From positions 27,164 to 91,163 of the forward strand of contig NZ_WMBA01000028.1 of the NCBI RefSeq assembly GCF_009707865.1: a DNA stretch of 64,000 bases, in the 5' to 3' direction. Origin of the DNA: Amycolatopsis pithecellobii. GTDB lineage: Bacteria > Actinomycetota > Actinomycetes > Mycobacteriales > Pseudonocardiaceae. The notes below the pieces were generated by a model that saw only the letters and a list, made by a program, of their open reading frames with translations, did no database searches and was not told the origin of the DNA. The translations under genes and the position numbers were made by a program. Of this stretch, positions 1 to 7,903 are shown piece by piece (the stretch's first letter is position 1; every line of letters starts with the position of its first letter).

Positions 1-349
1 CCCGCAACGTTGCGTGCACCAACGCGGACACTGAGTCTACGGAGTTCACCCGATCGGGTGCGCCCCCCGAGAATGTGTACCGGTTCTCGGGAGCGTCGTC
101 CACCCCGAGCGTGGAACTCACCTGATGCCAGTCGGCGCCGTGCGGCACCAGTCCGGCGACCAGCAGGCGATACTCCGGCTGGTCGAGGTCAATATTGTGC
201 TTTAGCAAAGTCCTGGGCAGCGTACGCGCGAGCGTCGTCATCGCGCTCTCGCCCAGCCAGTCGCGGTAGCGCCACAGCAACTGGTCCGGCATCCGGCCGG
301 CCAGACGCAGCAGCAGCTCGTGACAAGCGGCTTCGATGTCCGGATCCAT
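1..349 (-). CDS. Hypothetical protein, 3' part cut by window edge
   Basis: This frame is open from an ATG at 349 to the left edge, about 116 residues, and continues beyond the window. It begins MDPDIEAACHELLLRLAGRM and has many Leu, Arg and Asp residues. I recognise no family or catalytic motif. The ATG lies one base beyond the ridA stop and an SD-like GGAGG sits in the last codons of ridA, so it appears translationally coupled as the last visible gene of a DUF4177-ridA operon. The frame has no stop codon and actinobacterial codon use, so I regard it as real. The function is unknown. Confidence 0.75.
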   Translation of the reverse strand, partial: MDPDIEAACHELLLRLAGRMPDQLLWRYRDWLGESAMTTLARTLPRTLLKHNIDLDQPEYRLLVAGLVPHGADWHQVSSTLGVDDAPENRYTFSGGAPDRVNSVDSVSALVHATLR

Positions 350-350
350 G

Positions 351-803
351 TCAGACCTCCACGATCAGTTCGACCTCGACCGGCGAGCCCAGCGGCAACT
401 CCGCCACCCCCACCGCCGACCGCGCGTGCGCACCGGCTTCGCCGAAGATCTCGCCCAGCACCTCCGACGCGCCGTTGATCACCGCGGGCTGCCCGGTGAA
501 GCCTTCGGCCGAGGCGACGAACCCGACCACCTTCACCACCCGTGCCACCGCGTCGATCCCGACGAGCGCGTCCACCGCGGCCAGCGCGTTCAGCACACAT
601 GTGCGCGCGAGCGTCTTGGCCTCCTCAGGACTCACCTCACCGCCGACCTTGCCGGTCACGGCGAGCTTGCCGTCGACGAACGGCAGCTGCCCCGAGGTGT
701 AGACCTGCGAACCGCTGCGGACGGCCGGCACGTACGCGGCGACCGGCGCCGCGACCCCGGGCAGCTCGATGCCCAGCTGGGCCAGCCGATCGGTCCAACT
801 CAT
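351..803 (-). CDS. RidA/YjgF-family protein
   Basis: The 150-residue product belongs to the RidA (YjgF/YER057c/UK114) family. Members hydrolyse reactive enamine/imine intermediates released by PLP enzymes, and some actinobacterial members have other roles. The middle has the family's TSGQLPF segment near residues 36-42, and the C-terminal strand ends in VEVELIVEV. Its ATG overlaps the TGA of the DUF4177 gene, so the two are co-translated. Order and orientation match Rv3678A/Rv3678c of Mycobacterium tuberculosis, next to the Get3-like ATPases. The substrate cannot be read from sequence. Confidence 0.9.
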   Translation of the reverse strand: MSWTDRLAQLGIELPGVAAPVAAYVPAVRSGSQVYTSGQLPFVDGKLAVTGKVGGEVSPEEAKTLARTCVLNALAAVDALVGIDAVARVVKVVGFVASAEGFTGQPAVINGASEVLGEIFGEAGAHARSAVGVAELPLGSPVEVELIVEV

Positions 804-961
804 GCCTTCACCCGCTTGAGGTACGCGACGTGCTGTTCGCCACTGGGATTCGGCAGCACCGTCACCAGCTCCCAGCCGTCTTCGCCCCACTGGTCCAGGA
901 TCTGCTTGGTCGCGTGGATCAGCAGCGGAACCGTGGCGTACTCCCATTTCGTGGTGCTCAT
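800..961 (-). CDS. DUF4177 domain protein
   Basis: A 53-residue protein (MSTTKWEYATVPLL start) of the DUF4177 type, a small beta-rich domain with the pattern WEYxTVPLL...WGxDGWELV. The function is unknown. The start is set at the ATG at 961 because a TAGTCT -10 box (complement of 970-975) lies 8 nt upstream with no SD, which implies a leaderless mRNA. It ends in an overlap with ridA and corresponds in position to Rv3678A. It is divergent from the ATPase pair, with promoters back to back across 962-1070. Confidence 0.85.
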   Translation of the reverse strand: MSTTKWEYATVPLLIHATKQILDQWGEDGWELVTVLPNPSGEQHVAYLKRVKA

Positions 962-969
962 GAGGCCCG

Positions 970-975
970 AGACTA
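970..975 (-). promoter_or_regulatory. Leaderless -10 box of DUF4177-ridA operon
   Basis: TAGTCT on the minus strand lies 8 nt before the ATG at 961. No SD is present between them. Confidence 0.5.
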
Positions 976-1058
976 GCCACCCGGGCAACACGTGACGGAG
1001 CCACCCGAGAAGTCTCACGTTCCGTCACCGACAACCGACCCGTACCGCCCGGGTGAAT

Positions 1059-1064
1059 TACGCT
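1059..1064 (+). promoter_or_regulatory. Leaderless -10 box of Get3-like operon
   Basis: TACGCT followed by exactly 6 nt and GTG at 1071. The arrangement places the transcription start at the first codon. Confidence 0.55.
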
Positions 1065-1070
1065 GCGGGA

Positions 1071-2075
1071 GTGAGCACACCCCTGGCCGGCTGGACCGGC
1101 GAGCTCGCGCGTGCCCGGCTTCATTTCGTGTCCGGCAAGGGCGGCACCGGCAAGACGACACTCGCGGCTTCGCTGGGGCTCGCGCTCGCCCGTGGCGGCC
1201 GCCGCGTGCTGTTGATCGAGGTCGAAGGCCGGCAAGGCTTCGCCCAGCTCTTCGACACCGAGCCGTTGCCGTACGCGGAGCAGCGCGTCGCGTCGGCCCC
1301 CGGCGGCGGTGAACTGCGTGCTCTGCACATCGATGTCGAGGCGGCGCTGCTCGAGTACTTCGACATGTTCTACAACCTGGGCTTCGCCGGGCGGACCCTG
1401 CGCCGGATGGGTGCGATCGAGTTCGCCACGACACTCGCGCCGGGACTACGAGACGTGCTACTCACCGGCAAGATCAAGGAATGCGTCGGGCGCACCGAAT
1501 CCGATGGCCGCCACACCTACGACGCCGTCGTCGTGGATGCGCCGCCGACCGGCCGCATCGTGAAGTTCCTCGACGTGACCAAGGCGCTGACCGATCTCGC
1601 CCGCACCGGCCCGATCCGTGGCCAGGCCGACGGCGTCGTGCGGCTGCTGCACTCCGGGGAGACCGCGGTGCACCTGGTGACGCTGCTGGAGGAGATGCCG
1701 GTGCGCGAAACGGTCGACGCCGTCGCCGAGCTCGATGGTGCAGACCTGCGGCCGGGCGCGGTGTTCGTCAACCGGGTGCGCCCGCCGCGGCTGCCGGCGC
1801 GGTCACTGAGCGCGGCCGCGGACGGCCGGGTGGACGCGTCGCGGGTGCGCAGCGGGCTCGCCACGGCAGGGTTGGACCTGCCCGAGGACACCGTGGAGGC
1901 ACTGGTCGCCGAGACCGTCGAGCACGCCATCGGGATCGCCGCCGAGCAGCGCGCCCGCGAACAGCTCGCCGAAGCCGACCTGCCCACGCTGGAAATTCCC
2001 GATCTCACCCACGGGGTCGATGTAGCGGCGCTGTACGACATCGCCGAGGTCCTCATCGAGCAGGGGGTCCGCTGA
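1071..2075 (+). CDS. ArsA/Get3-family ATPase, first subunit
   Basis: The 334-residue P-loop ATPase belongs to the ArsA/Get3 (anion-transporting ATPase) family. The deviant Walker A motif KGGTGKTT is at residues 23-30 and includes the signature lysine K23. The switch segment DAPPTGR is near 155-161. It is cytosolic and should dimerise through nucleotide. The M. tuberculosis orthologue is Rv3679, which works with Rv3680 in a Get3-like pair. GTG 1071 is preferred over GTG 1053 because of the TACGCT box 6 nt upstream. The next gene overlaps by one base (TGATG), so the two subunits are coupled. The cargo or substrate is not evident. Confidence 0.92.
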   Translation: MSTPLAGWTGELARARLHFVSGKGGTGKTTLAASLGLALARGGRRVLLIEVEGRQGFAQLFDTEPLPYAEQRVASAPGGGELRALHIDVEAALLEYFDMFYNLGFAGRTLRRMGAIEFATTLAPGLRDVLLTGKIKECVGRTESDGRHTYDAVVVDAPPTGRIVKFLDVTKALTDLARTGPIRGQADGVVRLLHSGETAVHLVTLLEEMPVRETVDAVAELDGADLRPGAVFVNRVRPPRLPARSLSAAADGRVDASRVRSGLATAGLDLPEDTVEALVAETVEHAIGIAAEQRAREQLAEADLPTLEIPDLTHGVDVAALYDIAEVLIEQGVR

Positions 2076-3187
2076 TGCTCGACATGGACAAGCTGATCGA
2101 CGATCCGGAGACGCGGGTGATCGTGTGCTGCGGTTCGGGCGGGGTCGGCAAGACCACCACCGCCGCCGCGATCGCGCTGCGGGCGGCGGAGCGCGGGCGG
2201 CAGACCGTCGTGCTCACCATCGACCCGGCGCGGCGCCTCGCACAAGCACTCGGCCTGCGCGAACTGGGCAACCATCCCCGTCAGGTGAAGGTCGAGGGCT
2301 TCGACCCGAAAGGCGAACTGTGGGCGATGATGCTCGACATGCGCCGCACCTTCGACGACATGGTGCGCGCGCACGCCGGGCCCGACCGAGCCGAGCAACT
2401 GCTCGCGAATCCCTTCTACCAGACCATTTCCACGTCGTTCTCCGGTACTCAGGAGTACATGGCGATGGAGAAGCTCGGCCAGCTCGCGGCGACCGGCGAC
2501 TGGGAGCTCATCGTCGTGGACACCCCGCCGAGCCGCTCGGCGCTCGACTTCCTCGACGCGCCGACCCGGCTCTCCAGCGCACTCGACGGGCGCATGATCC
2601 GGTTGCTGACCGCGCCGGCGAAGGCCGGCGGCTGGGGTCTGCGGAAGGTCGTGTCCGCGGGATTCACGATGTTCGCGAAAGCGGTTTCGACGATCATCGG
2701 CGGGCAGCTGCTCGCCGACGCGTCCGCGTTCATGCAGGCCTTCGACACGATGTTCGGCGGCTTCCGCGAGCGGGCGCGCAAGACCTCCGAGCTGTTGCGG
2801 TCCAAGGGCACGGCGTTCCTCGTCGTCGCGTCACCGGAACCGGACGCGCTACGGGAAGCCAGCTACTTCGTGGACCGGCTCTCAGCCGAGTCCATGCCGC
2901 TGTCCGGGCTGGTCGCGAACCGGACTCACCCCGTGCTGGCCGAGCTCTCGGCGACCGCGGCGCTGACGGCGGCCGAGCGCGCTGAGCCGAACGCGCCATT
3001 GGCCACCGCCGTGCTGCGACTGCATGCAGACCGGGTCGCGGCCGCCGAACGCGAGGAACGGCTGCTCGCACGGTTCACCCGGGCACATCCCGAGGTGCCG
3101 ATCGTGCGCGTGCCGGCGCTGCCCAGCGACGTGCACGACGTGGCCGGCCTCCGCGACATCGGAGACCGGCTCGCCACCTCTGATTAG
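2075..3187 (+). CDS. ArsA/Get3-family ATPase, second subunit
   Basis: The 370-residue ArsA/Get3-like ATPase is the orthologue of Rv3680. Its P-loop reads GSGGVGKTT at residues 20-28. The canonical signature lysine of the KGGxGK motif is replaced by serine, while the partner subunit keeps it. DTPPSR is near residue 150. This asymmetry fits a heterodimer in which one partner supplies the signature lysine, but that is inference. The start codon shares its A with the stop of the first subunit. It is followed by convergent whiB4. The biological cargo is unknown. Confidence 0.92.
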   Translation: MLDMDKLIDDPETRVIVCCGSGGVGKTTTAAAIALRAAERGRQTVVLTIDPARRLAQALGLRELGNHPRQVKVEGFDPKGELWAMMLDMRRTFDDMVRAHAGPDRAEQLLANPFYQTISTSFSGTQEYMAMEKLGQLAATGDWELIVVDTPPSRSALDFLDAPTRLSSALDGRMIRLLTAPAKAGGWGLRKVVSAGFTMFAKAVSTIIGGQLLADASAFMQAFDTMFGGFRERARKTSELLRSKGTAFLVVASPEPDALREASYFVDRLSAESMPLSGLVANRTHPVLAELSATAALTAAERAEPNAPLATAVLRLHADRVAAAEREERLLARFTRAHPEVPIVRVPALPSDVHDVAGLRDIGDRLATSD

Positions 3188-3214
3188 CCGCGCGAGTGGA
3201 CTACACCCTCGCGG
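3188..3214. terminator. Hairpin between convergent stops
   Basis: CGCGAG (3191-3196) pairs with CTCGCG (3208-3213) between the ATPase stop and the whiB4 stop. It is short and has no clear T-tract, so it is a weak bidirectional terminator candidate. Confidence 0.3.
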
Positions 3215-3485
3215 ACTCCCGTTTCGCCGATTCCAGTAGTTCCGCCCACGACGTGACGCCGGGGCGGCGGCGCAGCAGCGCACGCCGCTCACGTTCCGTC
3301 ATGCCGCCCCAGATACCGAAGCTGATCCGGCTGTCCAGCGCCTCGGCCAGGCATTCGGTGCGCACGGGACAACCCATGCACACGTTCTTGGCCCGGTTCT
3401 GCTCCGCGCCACGGACGAACAGCTCGTCCGGGTCCGTGTCGCGGCACAGCGCGTCGATCCGCCAGCTCCGCTCAGTGGTTTCCAT
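3201..3485 (-). CDS. whiB4: WhiB-family Fe-S transcription factor (WhiB4-like)
   Basis: The 94-residue WhiB protein has four cluster cysteines, C14, C36, C39 and C45 (C-x21-C-x2-C-x5-C), followed by the G57-IWGG turn and a basic C-terminus (RRALLRRR). WhiB proteins bind a [4Fe-4S] cluster that senses O2 or NO and act as redox-responsive DNA-binding regulators. Its place between the Get3-like pair and a PonA2-type PBP is that of mycobacterial whiB4 (Rv3681c), which supports the symbol. It is divergent from the PBP gene across about 210 bp. Confidence 0.9.
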   Translation of the reverse strand: METTERSWRIDALCRDTDPDELFVRGAEQNRAKNVCMGCPVRTECLAEALDSRISFGIWGGMTERERRALLRRRPGVTSWAELLESAKRESARV

Positions 3486-3687
3486 TACCCCCAGCTCCTC
3501 ACCCTCGGCTCACGTTGGTGGATCACCAGGCGCTTCCCCTGCGCCTTACGTGAGACGTTGACGGACTGTAGAGCGAATCGGTTCCCGCGCCAAGATCTTT
3601 CGGATAATTCGTTACCGGAACACCTCGCATCGGACGAGCCGACGTGGTACACGGTCCGGTTCGCGGCGAGCACACAACGGGTCCCAC

Positions 3688-3693
3688 TACGCT
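3688..3693 (+). promoter_or_regulatory. Leaderless -10 box of the PBP gene
   Basis: TACGCT, then 6 nt, then GTG 3700. The same box and spacing occur at 1059. Confidence 0.55.
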
Positions 3694-3699
3694 GAGCCC

Positions 3700-5847
3700 G
3701 TGCGGAAAACGGATGGTCTGTTCAAGCTGCTCGGTCTGTGCCTGCTCGCGGGGATCCTGACGGCCGGGGTGTTGTTCCCGATCGTCGGCGCCGCCGGGGT
3801 GGCGTCGAACAAGGCCAGCGAGACCGTCGACAGCATGTCCGCCGAGCTGGCCAACGTGCCGCCGCCGCTGGTCACCACGATCACCGACTCCGGGGGCCAC
3901 CCCATCGCGACGCTGTATGACCAGTACCGCATCCCGACCGCCTCGTCGCAGATCAACGAGGCGATGAAGTGGGCGCTGGTGTCGGTTGAGGACAAGCGGT
4001 TCTACGAGCACCACGGCGTGGACTGGAAGGGCACGATCCGGGCCGCGCTGAGCAACAGCACCGGTGGCGACACGCAGGGTGCCTCCACGCTGACGCAGCA
4101 GTACGTCAAGAACTATCTGATCAACGTCATCTACCGGGACGACGAGATCGGTCAGAAAAAGGCGCAGGAGCAGTCGGTCGCCCGCAAGCTCAAGGAAGCG
4201 CGGATCGCGATCCAGCTCGAGACCAAAATGGACAAGGACCAGATCCTTACCAGTTACCTGAATGTCGTCGAGTTCTCCCGCAAGATCTACGGGGTCGGCG
4301 CGGCCGCGCAGACGTACTTCAACACCACGCCGGACAAGCTTTCCGTGCCACAGGCGGCATTGCTGGCGGGAATGGTGAACAACCCGCCGTTCTACGACCC
4401 GTGGAGTCACCCCGAGCGCGCGACCGAACGCCGCAACCTGGTACTGGATCGTATGGTGGAGAACAGGAAACTCGCGCCGGAGGACGCGGCGAAGTTCAAG
4501 ACCGAGCCGCTGGGTGTGCTCCCTGACGGGCCGGTCAAACCGGCCGCGAACTGCACCGGCGCCGGGCCGGAGAACGGTTTCTTCTGCCAGTACGTGCAGG
4601 ATTACCTGCTGACCAACGGAATGTCGAAGGACGACCTGTACTCCGGCGGATACACCATTCGCACCACAATGGACCAGAACGCGCAGCACGCGGCGAAGGT
4701 CTCCGCGGAGCAGCAGGTCAACAAGACGCAGAAGAACGTGGCGAACACGTTGTCCTTGGTGCGGCCGGGCAAGGACAAACACGAAGTCGTTGCGCTGGCA
4801 GCAAACCGTGACTACGGCCCCGATGCGAGCAAGGGCCAGACCACGTACGCGCTGCCCTCCGATGTGTCCAATGTGACCGGTGCGGGATCGAGCTACAAGA
4901 TCTTCACCACGGCAGCCGCATTGGAACAGCACAAGACGGGGATCTACGCGACCATCCAAACGCCACAGTCCTATGTGTCGCGGATCTACGTCGGTGGCGG
5001 CCAGAGTTGCCCGCTGGTCGCACGCGGAACCCGCGCGTACTGCCTCAGCAACTACGGCGAGGGCAACTACGGTCCCTCGATGCCGTTGCAGCAGGCGCTC
5101 GCCACTTCACCCAACACCGGATTCGTGATCCTGGAAGAGCAGGCCGGACTTGGCCCTGTGCTCGATATGGCGCGGCGGCTGGGAATGCGCAACACCATGG
5201 CATCGAACCCCGCCACCGGCGGGCCGGTGGATCCGAAGAGCAAAGAAGCCATCCACAACATGACCCAGCAGAAGTACTACGGGCCCGGTGGTGCGTCGAA
5301 GGACGGGTTCGGCGCCTTCACCCTCGGCTTCAGTCCGACCAATGGTCTGGAACTGGCGAATGTGGCGGCGACGATCATGAGCGGCGGAGTCTGGTGCCCG
5401 CCCACACCGATCGCCGCCGTGTCGAACCGGGACGGCAAACCGATCAAGGTGAAGGAACCGGCGTGCGAGCAGGCCGTGCCGGAGGGGCTGGCGAACAGCC
5501 TGGCCGTCGGGATGAGCAAGGACGACACCGACGGCACCTCACGGGCGGCGGCGCAGGCCGCCGGCTGGAACCGGCCGATGATCGGCAAAACCGGGACCAC
5601 ACAGGAAAGTGGTTCGGCCGCGTTCGTCGCTGCGGTCCCGCAAATGGCGGGCGCCGCGATGGTGTTCCGCCCGGACAACCCGTTCGGCGGCCTGTGTGAC
5701 GGCGCCGGAAACGTCACACCCTGCGCGAACGGCAACATGTTCGGTGGCAAGGCCCCCGCCCGAACCTGGTTCGGCGCGATGAACCAGATCCTGGCCGGGC
5801 AACCGGTCATCCCGCTACCCCCATCGGACCCGGCGTACGAACACTGA
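3700..5847 (+). CDS. ponA2: Bifunctional penicillin-binding protein, PonA2 type
   Basis: The 715-residue class A PBP polymerises lipid II and cross-links peptidoglycan outside the membrane. An N-terminal membrane anchor (residues 8-32) precedes the GT51 transglycosylase domain with catalytic E97 in SVEDKRFYEHHGVD. The transpeptidase domain has SSYK (397-400), SPN (470-472) and KTGT (630-633). The protein stops about 80 residues after KTGT, with no C-terminal PASTA domain, unlike mycobacterial PonA2. The GTG start is supported by a TACGCT box 6 nt upstream. The whiB4-ponA2-metallophosphoesterase order is conserved with Rv3681c-Rv3683. Confidence 0.93.
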   Translation: MRKTDGLFKLLGLCLLAGILTAGVLFPIVGAAGVASNKASETVDSMSAELANVPPPLVTTITDSGGHPIATLYDQYRIPTASSQINEAMKWALVSVEDKRFYEHHGVDWKGTIRAALSNSTGGDTQGASTLTQQYVKNYLINVIYRDDEIGQKKAQEQSVARKLKEARIAIQLETKMDKDQILTSYLNVVEFSRKIYGVGAAAQTYFNTTPDKLSVPQAALLAGMVNNPPFYDPWSHPERATERRNLVLDRMVENRKLAPEDAAKFKTEPLGVLPDGPVKPAANCTGAGPENGFFCQYVQDYLLTNGMSKDDLYSGGYTIRTTMDQNAQHAAKVSAEQQVNKTQKNVANTLSLVRPGKDKHEVVALAANRDYGPDASKGQTTYALPSDVSNVTGAGSSYKIFTTAAALEQHKTGIYATIQTPQSYVSRIYVGGGQSCPLVARGTRAYCLSNYGEGNYGPSMPLQQALATSPNTGFVILEEQAGLGPVLDMARRLGMRNTMASNPATGGPVDPKSKEAIHNMTQQKYYGPGGASKDGFGAFTLGFSPTNGLELANVAATIMSGGVWCPPTPIAAVSNRDGKPIKVKEPACEQAVPEGLANSLAVGMSKDDTDGTSRAAAQAAGWNRPMIGKTGTTQESGSAAFVAAVPQMAGAAMVFRPDNPFGGLCDGAGNVTPCANGNMFGGKAPARTWFGAMNQILAGQPVIPLPPSDPAYEH

Positions 5848-5851
5848 CCCG

Positions 5852-5857
5852 TATCCT
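5852..5857 (+). promoter_or_regulatory. -10 box before metallophosphoesterase
   Basis: TATCCT lies 7 nt before GTG 5865, directly after the PBP stop. It suggests that the phosphoesterase has its own leaderless promoter. Confidence 0.45.
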
Positions 5858-5864
5858 CGGACGT

Positions 5865-6833
5865 GTGGGTACCGAGGGTGACAGGAAGACCGCAGCCCGG
5901 CTGGCTGCGGGGACATTGACGGTCGGCGCGGCGACGCTCGGGTATGCCGTCGGCATCGAGCGGCGGCGCTGGACGTTGCGCACGGCCGAACTGCCGGTGC
6001 TCGCCCCCGGGGCGCGGCCACTGCGTGTGCTCCACATCTCCGACCTGCACATGATGCCCGGGCAGAAGTCCAAGCAGCGCTGGGTCGCCGCGCTCGGGGA
6101 GCTCCAGCCCGACCTCGTCGTCAACACCGGGGACAACCTCGCCCACCCGCAAGCCGTGCCGTCCGTGTTGCGGGCTCTCGGCAGTCTGCTCGACCGGCCC
6201 GGCGTGTTCGTCTTCGGCAGCAACGACTACTACGCGCCCAAACGCAAGAACCCCGCGCGCTACCTGATGCCGCGCGGCAAGAAGAAGCGCATCCACGGCA
6301 AGCACCTGCCGTGGCGTGACCTGCGCGCCGCGTTCATCGAGTACGGCTGGCTCGACCTCACCCACGCCCGCCGCAGCATCCCCGTCGACGGACAGACCGT
6401 GTTCGCCGCCGGGGTGGACGATCCGCACCTTCGCCGCGACCGCTACCGCGAGATTGCCGGCGCGGCCGACCCCGACGCCGCCCTGCGCATCGGCATCACC
6501 CACTCACCCGAGCCACGCGTCCTCGACCCCTTCGCCGCCGATGGCTACGACCTCGTACTGGCCGGCCACACCCACGGGGGCCAGCTACGCATCCCCGGGA
6601 TCGGCGCCCTCGTCACCAACTGCGAACTCGACCGCTCCCGCGCCCGCGGCGCATCCCGCTGGGGCGCGCACATGTGGCTGCACGTTTCCGCAGGCCTCGG
6701 CACCTCGCCGTACGCCCCCGCGCGCTTCGCCTGCCCACCCGAAGCCAGCCTGCTGACCCTCGTCCCACGCGGCAAAACGGACCAGGAAACCGCAGAGGAG
6801 ACCCGCCGCAACGCCCGCACCACCGTCCGCTAG
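5865..6833 (+). CDS. Metallophosphoesterase, membrane-anchored
   Basis: The 322-residue calcineurin-like phosphoesterase is the orthologue of Rv3683. An N-terminal hydrophobic stretch at 11-30 probably anchors it. Metal ligands are visible as SDLH (59-62), GDN (89-91), GSND (118-121), a mid-domain THSPE and GHTHGGQ (233-239). Family members hydrolyse phosphomono- or phosphodiesters with two metal ions. The substrate is unknown, and a cell-envelope lipid or nucleotide is possible. The GTG start follows a TATCCT box. Confidence 0.88.
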   Translation: MGTEGDRKTAARLAAGTLTVGAATLGYAVGIERRRWTLRTAELPVLAPGARPLRVLHISDLHMMPGQKSKQRWVAALGELQPDLVVNTGDNLAHPQAVPSVLRALGSLLDRPGVFVFGSNDYYAPKRKNPARYLMPRGKKKRIHGKHLPWRDLRAAFIEYGWLDLTHARRSIPVDGQTVFAAGVDDPHLRRDRYREIAGAADPDAALRIGITHSPEPRVLDPFAADGYDLVLAGHTHGGQLRIPGIGALVTNCELDRSRARGASRWGAHMWLHVSAGLGTSPYAPARFACPPEASLLTLVPRGKTDQETAEETRRNARTTVR

Positions 6834-6862
6834 ACTTCTCCTCGGCCCGTTAAGCAGTACCT

Positions 6863-6936
6863 CGGGGTGTGGCGCAGCTTGGTAGCGTGCCTCGTTCGGG
6901 TCGAGGAGGTCGTGGGTTCAAATCCCGCCACCCCGA
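6863..6936 (+). tRNA. tRNA-Pro (CGG)
   Basis: A 74-nt cloverleaf. Acceptor arms are CGGGGTG and CACCCCG, the anticodon stem CCTCG/CGAGG encloses loop TTCGGGT with anticodon CGG, and the T arm is GTGGG-TTCAAAT-CCCGC. The discriminator base is A and CCA is not encoded. It reads CCG proline codons. Confidence 0.95.
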
Positions 6937-6950
6937 CGAAAGATCTGGGA

Positions 6951-6984
6951 GATCCCTGTCTGCCACTACGTGCAGACAGGGATC
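6951..6984 (+). terminator. Intrinsic terminator of tRNA-Pro
   Basis: A perfect 13-bp stem (GATCCCTGTCTGC / GCAGACAGGGATC) with an 8-nt loop is followed by TTTCGTTATT. Confidence 0.85.
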
Positions 6985-6994
6985 TTTCGTTATT

Positions 6995-7053
6995 GCATTG
7001 GGGGTCGAACCCCCAAACCCCCGGCAGGGAGGGCTTCGCCCCCCTGCACCCCC
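6995..7053. repeat. G/C-rich palindromic repeat, copy 1
   Basis: GCATTGGGGGTCGAACCCCC leads into AAACCCCCGGC and a second hairpin (GGGAGGGCTTCGCCCCCCT). A related copy in the opposite orientation lies at 38101-38140. It resembles dispersed intergenic palindromes (REP-like) and has no coding potential. Confidence 0.55.
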
Positions 7054-7118
7054 CTCTCGGTGCCAGATCAGGGCGCATCCCTCTTCAGTGCGCCTCCCTC
7101 TTCGTTTTTTTGTTCGTT

Positions 7119-7865
7119 TTATTTTGTTGCTAGGACTTCTACCCAGCATTGGTGGAAGGAGCCGTCGCCGCCGTTGGCCCAGGCCCAGGCCGAGCGGGCC
7201 GCGGAGGCCAGTTGGCTTTGGTCCATGGGCGAGGCCGACAGTGCGGCGTCCAGGCGGGACTCCACGTACCGGGCCAGGTCCCGGTAGGCCATGTCGGGAC
7301 GAAACCTCGCGTGACTTCGGACTTCCCGGAAGCCGGCCTGTTCGACCATGCCCGCGATGTGCTTGCCGGCGAACGGGTCACCGCCCGCGCGGCGGCGCAG
7401 CAGGTAGTGGCCACGCAGGGCCGCCACCACGTTCACCGTCTTCGGCTGCAGTTTCGCCCGACTCCAGTCCGAAGTGGACAGTGCGAGTGTGCCACCCGGT
7501 CTCAATACCCGCCGCAGCTCGCGCAGCGCGTCGGCAGGACGGCTCAGGTGCTCGAACAACGCGTGCGCGAACACCAGGTCCACACTTTCCGCCCGCACCG
7601 GCAACGCGTACACCGAGCCGGCGACGAGCTCCACAGTGGACTGTGCGGAGAACTGCCGCGGCTCCGCATCCACCCCGAGCACATGCCCCGCCCCGACGAC
7701 GGCCACGAAACCCCGCGTGATGCTGCCCGGCCCGCACCCGACGTCGAGCACCCGCATCCCCGGTTTCAACGTCCGCAGCACGAATTCCGCCCGATCGCTC
7801 GCGCTCCGTGCCGACATCATCGACAGCGCGTCATCGGCGAACCCGGGCGCGTATCCCTCCAGCAC
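7119..7865 (-). CDS. SAM-dependent methyltransferase, class I
   Basis: The 248-residue methyltransferase has motif [11 protein letters not shown] at 39-48, an acidic residue after strand 2 (GVDAEP) and the post-motif [24 protein letters not shown] typical of UbiE/Methyltransf_11 proteins. The acceptor substrate cannot be assigned. The GTG start at 7865 is preceded by TACGGT with a 6-nt spacer and no SD. It is divergent from the peptidase gene, and both -10 boxes fall within 7872-7897. Confidence 0.85.
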   Translation of the reverse strand: MLEGYAPGFADDALSMMSARSASDRAEFVLRTLKPGMRVLDVGCGPGSITRGFVAVVGAGHVLGVDAEPRQFSAQSTVELVAGSVYALPVRAESVDLVFAHALFEHLSRPADALRELRRVLRPGGTLALSTSDWSRAKLQPKTVNVVAALRGHYLLRRRAGGDPFAGKHIAGMVEQAGFREVRSHARFRPDMAYRDLARYVESRLDAALSASPMDQSQLASAARSAWAWANGGDGSFHQCWVEVLATK

Positions 7866-7871
7866 ACGCCC

Positions 7872-7877
7872 ACCGTA
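7872..7877 (-). promoter_or_regulatory. Leaderless -10 box of methyltransferase
   Basis: TACGGT on the minus strand is 6 nt from GTG 7865. A CAGGAT box for the divergent peptidase lies at 7892-7897, 6 nt before GTG 7904. Confidence 0.45.
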
Positions 7878-7903
7878 CGGGCAGCACCTGGCAGGATCGA
7901 GGG

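Noticed and set aside
3523..4959. 478-codon minus-strand frame opposite the PBP gene
   Set aside because: It is antisense shadow of a gene with intact transglycosylase and transpeptidase motifs.
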